Assembly (NCBI GenBank): GCA_003696875.1 | Contig: RFHL01000057.1 | Span: 1-5,425, forward strand | Origin: Bacteroidota bacterium | GTDB taxonomy: Bacteria; Bacteroidota; Bacteroidia; J057 | Direction: 5' to 3' | Length of the DNA stretch: 5,425 nt | Shown: positions 1-5,275 of the stretch, piece by piece | How positions within the stretch are numbered: the stretch's first letter is position 1 | How the letters are laid out: each line of letters begins with the position of its first letter | Notes under the pieces: model-generated | Seen by the model: the letters and a program-made list of their open reading frames with translations, nothing else | Database searches by the model: none | Told to the model about the DNA's origin: nothing | Position numbers and translations under genes: made by a program

Positions 1-450
1 GCCCCCACCTGCGTGGACGCCTGCCGCTATTTCGCCAGTCTGATCGCCGGAGCCCTGCAGGGCTTGCCCAAAAAGGCCTTGCTCGACCCTGCTTTCGAAC
101 CGCTACCTGGCTACTGGCAAGCCCATCCTCTGCATCCCGAAATTGAGGCCATCCGGCAGGGGAGTTATCGGCACAAGATGCCCCCCGACATCCAGGGCAG
201 CGGCTATGTGGTACGCTCGCTGGAGGCCGCCCTCTGGGCCTGCTGGCGGCACGACGATTTTGCCAGCGGCGCCCTCGCCGCAGTCAACCTCGGCGACGAT
301 GCCGACACCACCGGGGCCGTCTACGGCCAGCTGGCCGGGGCCCTGTATGGCCTGCCGGGCATCCCCGCCGGCTGGCGGGAGCGGATCGCCATGCGTACCC
401 ACATCCTCGCCCTGGCCGATCAGTTGCTCGCCGGCCCGACGCTGGCTTAA
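1..450 (+). CDS. ADP-ribosylglycohydrolase family protein, C-terminal part
   Basis: This is the 3' end of a gene that begins left of the window; reading frame 1 is open from the first base to the TAA at 448-450, giving 149 residues. The decisive motif is the segment around residues 98-106, a DDADTTGAV stretch followed by GQLAGALYG. It matches the C-terminal metal-binding D-x-D-T-T-GA signature of the ADP-ribosylglycohydrolase/DraG family, whose aspartates hold the catalytic magnesium ions. The upstream residues (GSGYVVRSLEAALW) also match that family, in which this helix packs near the active site. Family members remove ADP-ribose from proteins or related substrates in the cytosol; the substrate here cannot be told. 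The N-terminal metal ligands are outside the window. The protein ends where the family usually ends, so it is not truncated at this side. The next gene starts 42 bases later on the same strand, so co-transcription is possible. Confidence 0.9.
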   Translation, partial: APTCVDACRYFASLIAGALQGLPKKALLDPAFEPLPGYWQAHPLHPEIEAIRQGSYRHKMPPDIQGSGYVVRSLEAALWACWRHDDFASGALAAVNLGDDADTTGAVYGQLAGALYGLPGIPAGWRERIAMRTHILALADQLLAGPTLA

Positions 451-492
451 CACCACTGCGTCCGATTTCGTACACTGGACCAAAATGTGTGC

Positions 493-1419
493 ATGTCCAA
501 CCCACCCATCATTGGCCAGAGTGCCCGTATGCAACAGGTCTTCGCCACGGTCGCCAAAGTGGCTCAGACCAGCGCCAATGTCCTGATTCTGGGCGAAAAC
601 GGCACCGGAAAGGAACTCGTCGCCCGGGCCCTGCATGAGCAGTCTCTGCGCAGCCAGCAAGCCTTTGTCTCAGTCGACATGGGCGCCATCACGGAAACCC
701 TCTTTGAAAGCGAGCTCTTTGGCCACGTCAAGGGGGCCTTTACCGACGCCCGCGACGACCGGACCGGTCGCTTTGAACTGGCCCATGACGGCACGCTCTT
801 TCTGGACGAAATCGGGAACCTCTCCCTGCCCCTGCAGGCCAAGCTGCTGACGGCGCTGCAACAGCGGCGCATCGTACGGGTAGGCGCCAACCGCAGCATC
901 CCGGTAGACATCCGCCTGGTCTCCGCCACCAACCGCCCGCTCAAGCGTATGGTGTCCCAGCGTGCCTTTCGCCAGGACCTCCTCTACCGGATCAATACCG
1001 TGGAAATCCACCTCCCGCCCCTGCGGGAGCGGCGGGAAGACATCCCCTTGCTTGCCCGGCATTTCGTGAGCCTGTATGCCGATCGCTACCAGAAGCCGGT
1101 CCAGGGCATCAGCCGGGCCGCGCTGACGGCCCTGCACCAATACCCCTGGCCCGGCAATGTGCGGGAGCTGCAGCACGCCATTGAGCGCGCCGTCATTCTC
1201 TCCGAAGCAGAATATCTGCAGGCGGGAGATTTTTCGTTTGATCCCCTGCAGCCGAGTGGGGACCAATTGGTCTTACAGACCTTTCGCCTGGACGAGGTGG
1301 AGAAAGCCGTCATTCAACAGGTGATGGCCCGATGCCAGGGCAACATCAGCCAGGCGGCCCGTATACTGGGCCTGACGCGGACCTCTCTGTATCGCCGGAT
1401 CGAAAAGCACGGGCTTTAA
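493..1419 (+). CDS. Sigma-54-dependent transcriptional activator lacking a receiver domain (PspF-like layout)
   Basis: This is a 308-residue AAA+ enhancer-binding protein that uses ATP hydrolysis to remodel sigma-54 RNA polymerase. Visible in order are Walker A (GENGTGKE, residues 34-41), the sigma-54 contact loop (GAFTDA, 81-86, with Asp for the second Gly of GAFTGA), Walker B (GTLFLDEIGN, about 100-109) and sensor I (SATNR, 144-148). The arginine-finger region follows (FRQDLLYR, 159-166), then LPPLRER (174-180), sensor II (WPGNVREL, 219-226) and a Fis-type helix-turn-helix over the last 40 residues (GNISQAARILGLTRTSLYRRI). GAFTDA and the preceding VDMGAITETLFESELFG are typical of Bacteroidota NtrC-family regulators. 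Those normally carry an N-terminal receiver; here the protein starts directly at the AAA+ domain, as in PspF. I chose ATG 493; an in-frame GTG at 487 would add two residues. No Shine-Dalgarno sequence is seen. The target promoters are unknown. The stop overlaps the stop of the convergent hydrolase gene. Confidence 0.95.
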   Translation: MSNPPIIGQSARMQQVFATVAKVAQTSANVLILGENGTGKELVARALHEQSLRSQQAFVSVDMGAITETLFESELFGHVKGAFTDARDDRTGRFELAHDGTLFLDEIGNLSLPLQAKLLTALQQRRIVRVGANRSIPVDIRLVSATNRPLKRMVSQRAFRQDLLYRINTVEIHLPPLRERREDIPLLARHFVSLYADRYQKPVQGISRAALTALHQYPWPGNVRELQHAIERAVILSEAEYLQAGDFSFDPLQPSGDQLVLQTFRLDEVEKAVIQQVMARCQGNISQAARILGLTRTSLYRRIEKHGL

Positions 1420-2441
1420 GCCTGCGTCCACCAGCGGCCAGTAGGCCGGTCGTCGGGGCGCACCCAGGTCCCAGGGGCGGGTAAAAGTCGCGCCTCCGGG
1501 GCCAGGGCCTCGCAGAGCCGATCAATCGGATCGTGCCAGCTGTGCAAGGCCAGATTGAAGGTACCCCAATGGATCGGCAAGAAGGTCCCCCCGCCCAGAT
1601 CCTGAAAGGCCGCAACGGCCTCCTCTGGGTTCAGGTGAATATCGTGCCAGGCGGGGTCATACGCCCCGATGGGCATGATACACAGGTCAAAGGGGCCATG
1701 GGCAGTGCCGATCTCCCGGTAGCCCGGAAAGATCCCGGAATCTCCGCCGAAGTAGACCTTGTGGGTCCCGCTGTCGAGGACATAGGAAGCCCACAGGCTC
1801 TGGTCGCGCACCATCCCGCGCCCGGAAAAGTGCCGGGCGGGGGTGGCGGTGATGCGCAGAGGACCGCTGGTCGCGGTCTCGCCCCAGTCCAGGACCTGGA
1901 TCCGGGCGGGGTCCACGCCCCAGTGCCGCAGATGGGCGTCTACCCCCAGCGGCACGACAAAGTCCTGCGTGCGGCCCTGCAGGACCAGCATGGTCTCATA
2001 ATCGAGATGGTCGTAGTGGTCGTGGGAGAGAAGGATTGCCTGCAAGGGCGGCATATCGTCCAGAGCTATGGGGCTGGGAAAAAAGCGCGCGGGGCCCAGC
2101 CAGGGGAAGGGGGCGGCCCGCTCGGTCAGCACCGGATCTGTGAGGTAGTAGTGGCCCTCTATGTGCAGCAAAACCGAGGCATGCCCCAGCCAGTTGACTT
2201 GTACGCCGGTGGGAGCCAGACGCTCCCGCTGCGCCTCGGCAAAGGTCCAGGGCGAGGGCGGGGTGCGTTCTTGTCCGCCTTTGATCTGCCGCCCGAGGAC
2301 TTCGGGCAGGCGCCCCAGGTTCATGGCGTCGGTGGCGACGGGGTTGACAAAGCGTCCTTTGGCCGGGTCAAACTGCGGGGAACGGGTCAGATCGCGGCGA
2401 TCGGGAAGGCGGCCAAAGCTGGGGTGTAGGTGGTGTAGCAT
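1416..2441 (-). CDS. Metallo-beta-lactamase-fold hydrolase, NAPE-PLD/UlaG-like
   Basis: The product is a 341-residue zinc-dependent hydrolase. The full dinuclear zinc set is visible: the S-HDHYDHLD motif (H140, H142, D144, H145), H204 in ARHFSGRG, D234 in YFGGDSG and H291 in LPIHWGTF. The spacing and the sequences LGHAS (85-89), TDPVL (101-105) and PIGAYDP (257-263) match the N-acyl-phosphatidylethanolamine-hydrolysing phospholipase D-like branch of the superfamily, which also holds UlaG-like lactonases and RomA-like proteins. There is no signal peptide, so it is probably cytosolic or peripheral to the membrane. The substrate is not predictable, and a phospholipase role is only one option. 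The frame is open further upstream to an ATG at 2492, but that codon lies inside a perfect 19-bp hairpin and the added residues have no family look, so ATG 2441 is preferred. GC content is very high (about 77% in one 60-base stretch counted by hand). The 3' end overlaps the convergent activator gene by four bases. Confidence 0.9.
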   Translation of the reverse strand: MLHHLHPSFGRLPDRRDLTRSPQFDPAKGRFVNPVATDAMNLGRLPEVLGRQIKGGQERTPPSPWTFAEAQRERLAPTGVQVNWLGHASVLLHIEGHYYLTDPVLTERAAPFPWLGPARFFPSPIALDDMPPLQAILLSHDHYDHLDYETMLVLQGRTQDFVVPLGVDAHLRHWGVDPARIQVLDWGETATSGPLRITATPARHFSGRGMVRDQSLWASYVLDSGTHKVYFGGDSGIFPGYREIGTAHGPFDLCIMPIGAYDPAWHDIHLNPEEAVAAFQDLGGGTFLPIHWGTFNLALHSWHDPIDRLCEALAPEARLLPAPGTWVRPDDRPTGRWWTQA

Positions 2442-2487
2442 GATTACACAACGCAGGAAAGGCGCAGGGGTTTTTCCGCTGCCAAAA

Positions 2488-2529
2488 TCCATGTGTGCCG
2501 CCGGTCATGGGACCGGCGGCACACATGGA
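2488..2529 (-). terminator. Perfect 19-bp inverted repeat, probable terminator of the receiver gene
   Basis: The arms 2488-2506 and 2511-2529 are exact reverse complements of one another with a four-base loop (ATGG on the plus strand). The stem is GC-rich in its loop-proximal part. Read on the minus strand, the hairpin begins 12 bases after the receiver stop codon and is followed at once by four T residues, then GGC. It therefore fits an intrinsic terminator with a short U-tract, placed between the receiver and hydrolase genes. The weak U-tract leaves open other roles, such as an mRNA 3'-end stabiliser or a dispersed palindromic repeat. No second copy is seen in this window. Confidence 0.6.
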
Positions 2530-2541
2530 GCTGGCGCTTAG

Positions 2542-2973
2542 CTAGCGGATGGGCCAGCCTTTCAGGCTGGGCAGAAATTGATCGTGCAGAATCTGCACCC
2601 ATTCATCCGTATCGATAGGCTTGGTAATGACGCCTGAAACATCGGCGCGCTGACATGCGGCCAGGTCTGCATCCGACAAGTAGCCCCCTGTGCAGATAAA
2701 AACAGGAAGCTCCTCCGCGGAAAAGCGGCTGCGCAACTCGTTGAGCAGCCCCAGGCCATTCATGAAAGGCATCATGAAATCCGTGAGCACCAACGTAAGG
2801 CCAGGAATGGCCGGTTGGGAGAGGGCTTCGAGGTAAGCCGGAGGATGGGAAAAATGCCGAAAAACAATCTCGCAGTGTGCATTGGCGGCAAGACTAATCT
2901 GGATCAGCGTCGCGTCGCTCAGGTTATCCTCTACCAGATCTATCGCGATCTTTGGCAAATCTGAAGGACTCAT
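2542..2973 (-). CDS. Single-domain CheY-like response regulator receiver
   Basis: This is a 143-residue stand-alone receiver domain that would accept a phosphoryl group from a histidine kinase. The conserved sites are all present: the acidic pair E15-D16 in IDLVEDN, phosphoacceptor D65 in LTDFMMP, T95 in FICTGG and K118 in ITKP. MMP-x-MNG after the phosphoacceptor is also standard for the family. No output domain follows, since the protein ends about 18 residues after the domain (LPSLKGWPIR), so it probably acts by protein contact or as a phosphorelay intermediate. ATG 2973 is chosen because it leaves only eight residues before the first beta strand. The frame runs open upstream to a TTG at 3072, but that stretch overlaps AT-rich promoter-like DNA and adds a hydrophobic leader foreign to receivers. 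No kinase gene lies in the window. The gene is less GC-rich than its neighbours and is followed by a strong hairpin. Confidence 0.92.
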   Translation of the reverse strand: MSPSDLPKIAIDLVEDNLSDATLIQISLAANAHCEIVFRHFSHPPAYLEALSQPAIPGLTLVLTDFMMPFMNGLGLLNELRSRFSAEELPVFICTGGYLSDADLAACQRADVSGVITKPIDTDEWVQILHDQFLPSLKGWPIR

Positions 2974-3013
2974 GGGCAGGGAAAAGGAAACATGCAATGC
3001 ATTTCCCAATGTA

Positions 3014-3046
3014 AAAAAATACAAAGCAGCAACAAAATTATTCAAA
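3014..3046 (-). promoter_or_regulatory. Candidate Bacteroidota-type promoter for the receiver gene
   Basis: Read on the minus strand, a TTTG (plus 3043-3046) is followed after 21 bases by TATTTTTT (plus 3014-3021). This resembles the phylum's TTTG-N19-21-TAnnTTTG pattern with one mismatch in the second box. The transcription start would lie about 40 bases before ATG 2973. An exact TAATTTTG (plus 3033-3040) nearby is an alternative second box, but it has no good TTTG at the right distance. The surrounding DNA is only about 30% GC, so chance matches are easy and this remains tentative. Confidence 0.3.
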
Positions 3047-3071
3047 AACAATTCCAGGGGAGCAAGCTTCA

Positions 3072-3092
3072 ATATCTATGTATCATAGATAT
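3072..3092. promoter_or_regulatory. AT-rich 9-bp dyad upstream of the receiver gene
   Basis: ATATCTATG (3072-3080) and CATAGATAT (3084-3092) are perfect inverted arms separated by TAT. The 21-bp dyad has the size of a homodimeric repressor or activator operator and lies roughly 30 bases upstream of the candidate -33 box of the receiver gene. It also falls 53 bases after the stop of the barrel gene on the same strand. No U-tract follows on either strand and the stem is AT-rich, so it is a poor terminator. The operator role is inference from position and symmetry only. Confidence 0.4.
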
Positions 3093-3145
3093 CATGGCAG
3101 ATTGCCCCCCTCGAACGGGCTTAGGCTTGTCCTACAAGGAACACG

Positions 3146-3838
3146 CTAGAAGTAGTATCCCAGGTCCAGGGAAAGGTAATTTACCCGGATGCTTTCTTCA
3201 TTGCCAAACTGGGAGCGATTGTTGACGTTGGTGAGGCCCCGGTGGTAAAAGAAGCCTGCATTAAGGGTACCGATGTTCATTTCGTACTCACCCCCAAGTC
3301 CAAAAATAAAGGAAAGGGCCACGGGATTGGCCAACTTGCTGTTTTTGGTGGTGCCGGATTCGGCCACGGCCTGCTTGGTCACCGGATTGTAGACGCTATA
3401 CTGATTGCGATAGCCTGCGGTGATGTCGATAGAGCCGCCGAAGAGTCCATTGATGAAGAAGCCCCGGCCTATTTCGGGCGAACGGCCTTTCAAGGCAAGC
3501 GGAATCTCCACGGTGGTCAGGCGCACATCCTGTACGGCATTGGACAGAGTCCCGCCATTGTCGGGCAGGACCACATCCTCGGTTCGCTTAAAGCCCTTCT
3601 GTACAATGTGGATACCAGAGTGAAAGCCGTAATTGTCGGTGATGCCATAATTGGCCATCAGGCCGTAGGAGATGCCGACCTTTGTGCTGATATTTTCCAC
3701 GATATCGTTGCCATCCTGATCGGTAATGGAAGCCGAAGCAAAGATGGGGCTAAAGCGGAGGCCGATCTTGAGGCCTTGCTGGGCGTACAAGCCAGAAGTC
3801 AGCAAAAAGGCCGTCATCAGTAGTGAAAACGTGCGCAT
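3146..3838 (-). CDS. Outer-membrane beta-barrel protein (porin-like, PorT/OMP_b-brl type)
   Basis: The product is a 230-residue exported protein. It starts with a typical signal peptide: Arg at position 2, a hydrophobic core over residues 4-16 and a probable signal peptidase I cut after Ala19 (LYA before QQ). The mature part alternates polar and hydrophobic residues in short strands joined by loops, with GLKIGLRFSP at the start, YGFHSGIHIVQKGF in the middle and VNYLSLDLGYYF at the end. The last residue is Phe, the usual C-terminal signal for barrel insertion by BamA. This agrees with the eight-stranded outer-membrane barrels abundant in Bacteroidota (Pfam OMP_b-brl_2 group); the exact role is unknown. 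ATG 3838 is used because it opens the signal peptide; an upstream in-frame TTG (3865) would put nine residues before it. GC is about 50-53% in stretches counted by hand, below the flanking genes. The gene runs divergently from gldB. Confidence 0.85.
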   Translation of the reverse strand: MRTFSLLMTAFLLTSGLYAQQGLKIGLRFSPIFASASITDQDGNDIVENISTKVGISYGLMANYGITDNYGFHSGIHIVQKGFKRTEDVVLPDNGGTLSNAVQDVRLTTVEIPLALKGRSPEIGRGFFINGLFGGSIDITAGYRNQYSVYNPVTKQAVAESGTTKNSKLANPVALSFIFGLGGEYEMNIGTLNAGFFYHRGLTNVNNRSQFGNEESIRVNYLSLDLGYYF

Positions 3839-4073
3839 GGTACATGTAAATTGAAAAGTCTTCAACGGGAGGAGGTTGGGAAAAGCGAGCCAAAAAAAGG
3901 GATGGTGTGCCCTTGAGACTAGCGAAGCAAGTCAAGGTTACTCAATAGACCAAAAAGAGCGCTTTTTTTCTCTGCAAAGGCCCTGAAATGGGTTACAAAG
4001 CGGCTTTTTGCCTACCTTGAACGACCGACGCCGCCTTCTGCTACAGGTTTCGTCCGAAAAAGCTAACCGATAG
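3839..4073. other. Divergent intergenic region between the barrel gene and gldB
   Basis: These 235 bases hold the start regions of two divergent genes and no credible ORF. Two weak second-box look-alikes of the Bacteroidota promoter are present: TACCTTGA on the plus strand (4013-4020) and TAACCTTG on the minus strand (plus 3933-3940). Neither has a clear TTTG at the proper distance upstream, so I do not call promoters. An imperfect dyad spans 3911-3937, with CCTTG and ACT pairing with AGT and CAAGG around a nine-base loop; it would lie in the promoter or leader of the barrel gene. A second symmetrical stretch centred on AGCGCT with A- and T-runs on either side lies near 3950-3968. Confidence 0.5.
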
Positions 4074-5165
4074 ATGCTTATTTTCCTAATCAGCGGGGGC
4101 CAGCCCCGAGATAAAAAAAAGACCCTGCCGGTGGTGGCAGGGTTGCTGCTGTTCCTGATCCAGGCCTGCGGCCCGGCTCCCGAGCCTGACCTGCCACCGG
4201 TAGAGATTGATTTCCGGCGCACCGACAGCCTCATGTGGGCCTGTGCCCAGGCCCTGCAAGCCGCGGAGCCCATGGCTCCGGAGGAGGCCTATGCCCGCTA
4301 CCTGCAGCCTGACCGCGACTTTTGGTATGAGTGGCTGGGGGTGGACCAGATTATGCCCGAGGCCACTCCCCCCCAGGCCGACTCCTTTATGACCCGGCAG
4401 CTGTCCCAGCTGCTGTCAGATCCGGCTATGCTCACCTTGCTGGACACCGTCCGCCTGGCCTTTCCCTATGACTATCCGCTGGCGGAGCGGATTGAGCCCC
4501 CCCTGCGGCGACTCGTCGCCGCCTTTGACTCCCTGGAGCTGCCGGCCTTTCGCACCCACGTCAATGGCTATGTCCCCTCCGGGGATCCCCGCACGGTGGA
4601 CCAGCTCCTGCCCAGCCCGCACTACTTCAGCTTTGGGCTGCATTATTTCCTGGGGCCCGAATTTGCCTTCTACCCCCCTACCCTGCCGGCCTATATCCGG
4701 CGGCGCTTTGACCCGCGCTATCTGGAGCTCATGATGGTGCGCGAAATCGCCGAGGGTATGGTGCCTCCGGTCGACCTGAGCCGGCAGCCCACCTTGCTCG
4801 ACCATATGGTCCAGGCTGGCATCAAGCAGTACTTTGTCCGGCAGCTCCTGCCCGAAACGCCCGATTCGGTGCGCCTCTTCTACACCGAGGACCAGATGTA
4901 CTGGGCCGATTATTACGAAGAGCGCATCTACAAGGAACTGATTCCCCATCTGTATGAGATCGACTTCAAGCTGATGCGCGACTACCTCTCCGACAAGCCT
5001 TTTACCTCCAACCTCTCCAATGAGTCGGCTCCGCGCCTGGGTGAGTATTGCGGCACCCGCATCGTCGAGGCCTATATGGCGCGCCACCCGGAAGAAGGCC
5101 TCGCCGACCTCGTGGAGCGTACTGATTACGATGCGATCTTTAGGGAGTCCCGCTATAAGCCGTGA
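4074..5165 (+). CDS. gldB: GldB-type gliding motility lipoprotein
   Basis: The product is a 363-residue predicted lipoprotein. Basic residues RDKKK (12-16) precede a hydrophobic core (TLPVVAGLLLFLIQ), and a lipobox-like IQAC places the lipidated cysteine at residue 32, followed by a Pro-rich linker. The body matches the GldB family: the GLHYFLGPEF region (188-197), GIKQYFVRQLLPETPDSVRL (248-267), the YTEDQMYWADYYEERIYKEL stretch just after it, and NESAPRLGEYCGTRIVEAYM (316-335), closing with ESRYKP. GldB was found as a gene required for gliding in Flavobacterium johnsoniae, yet it is widespread in the phylum, including non-gliding species; its biochemical role is unresolved. In F. johnsoniae gldB neighbours gldC; here no gldC lies on either side within the window. 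ATG 4074 is the only ATG before the cysteine, but the N-terminal extension before RDKKK is unusual and contains hairpin-forming DNA, so a non-ATG downstream start cannot be excluded. Confidence 0.9.
   Translation: MLIFLISGGQPRDKKKTLPVVAGLLLFLIQACGPAPEPDLPPVEIDFRRTDSLMWACAQALQAAEPMAPEEAYARYLQPDRDFWYEWLGVDQIMPEATPPQADSFMTRQLSQLLSDPAMLTLLDTVRLAFPYDYPLAERIEPPLRRLVAAFDSLELPAFRTHVNGYVPSGDPRTVDQLLPSPHYFSFGLHYFLGPEFAFYPPTLPAYIRRRFDPRYLELMMVREIAEGMVPPVDLSRQPTLLDHMVQAGIKQYFVRQLLPETPDSVRLFYTEDQMYWADYYEERIYKELIPHLYEIDFKLMRDYLSDKPFTSNLSNESAPRLGEYCGTRIVEAYMARHPEEGLADLVERTDYDAIFRESRYKP
4113..4143 (-). terminator. Terminator-shaped hairpin inside the gldB signal-peptide codons, minus-strand orientation
   Basis: ACCCTGCC (4122-4129) and GGCAGGGT (4136-4143) are perfect arms around the loop GGTGGT. 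On the minus strand the stem is followed, after one C, by eight consecutive T residues (the A-run 4113-4120 on the plus strand), which is the classical intrinsic-terminator layout. It would stop transcription running antisense to gldB. On the coding strand the same bases encode KKKTLPVVAG, a natural signal-peptide start, so coding constraint could create the shape by chance. Its function is therefore uncertain although the structure is plain. Confidence 0.5.
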
Positions 5166-5169
5166 CGGG

Positions 5170-5201
5170 TTTGAGCGTTGAGCGAAAAAAGATACCTCTT
5201 G
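5170..5201 (+). promoter_or_regulatory. Candidate promoter for the oligopeptidase gene
   Basis: TTTG at 5170-5173 is followed after 19 bases by TACCTCTTG (5193-5201), close to the Bacteroidota TTTG-N19-TAnnTTTG pattern but with an extra base or two mismatches in the second box. It lies directly after the gldB stop and directly before the heptamer array. Transcription would start at about 5207, putting nearly the whole array in the 5' untranslated leader of the peptidase mRNA. No terminator separates gldB from this site, so read-through from gldB is also possible. Confidence 0.35.
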
Positions 5202-5264
5202 TCTGACTTCTGACTTCTGACTTCTGACTTCTGACTTCTGACTTCTGACTTCTCTCCTCTGACT
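5202..5264 (+). repeat. Tandem heptamer array, TCTGACT, nine units
   Basis: Seven perfect TCTGACT copies run head to tail from 5202 to 5250. They are followed in register by a decayed unit, TCTCTCC (5251-5257), and another perfect copy (5258-5264). The array fills most of the 110-base gap between gldB and the peptidase gene and ends 11 bases before the latter's ATG. Seven-base tandem repeats in intergenic DNA resemble the short tandemly repeated repetitive sequences known from filamentous cyanobacteria. Because the unit length is not a multiple of three, slippage would alter leader length but not a reading frame here. The spacing is far too short for a CRISPR array. Confidence 0.97.
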
Positions 5265-5275
5265 TCCAAGTTTTT

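Noticed and set aside
448..493. The glycohydrolase and the sigma-54 activator are in the same frame, separated only by TAA at 448-450, which might suggest a read-through fusion or an interrupted gene
   Set aside because: Both proteins are complete in themselves at this junction: the glycohydrolase ends at its usual place and the activator begins at its usual AAA+ start. One frame in three would match by chance.
1533..2429. A 298-codon open frame on the plus strand opposite the hydrolase gene
   Set aside because: It is a mirror of the zinc-hydrolase gene in very GC-rich DNA; the product is low-complexity Gly/Val/Gln with no family look, while the minus strand carries a complete set of zinc ligands.
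2974..3072. N-terminal extension of the receiver protein to a TTG at 3072
   Set aside because: The added 33 residues form a hydrophobic leader unlike receivers and overlap a 30%-GC, promoter-like stretch; ATG 2973 places the domain normally.
3104..3138. Short hairpins (CTTGT/ACAAG at 3126-3138 and GCCC/GGGC at about 3104-3120) as a terminator of the barrel gene
   Set aside because: The stems are four to five bases long and no T-run follows on the minus strand, so the support is too weak to list.
3242..3823. A 193-codon open frame on the plus strand opposite the barrel gene
   Set aside because: The minus strand encodes a signal peptide and a barrel ending in Phe; the plus-strand product has no recognisable motif.
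4416..5087. A 223-codon open frame on the minus strand inside gldB
   Set aside because: Shadow of gldB in GC-rich DNA; the plus-strand protein has a lipobox and GldB family blocks, the minus-strand one shows no recognisable domain.
5202..5264. CRISPR array or minisatellite within a gene
   Set aside because: The unit is only seven bases with no spacers, and the array lies between the gldB stop and the peptidase start rather than in coding sequence.
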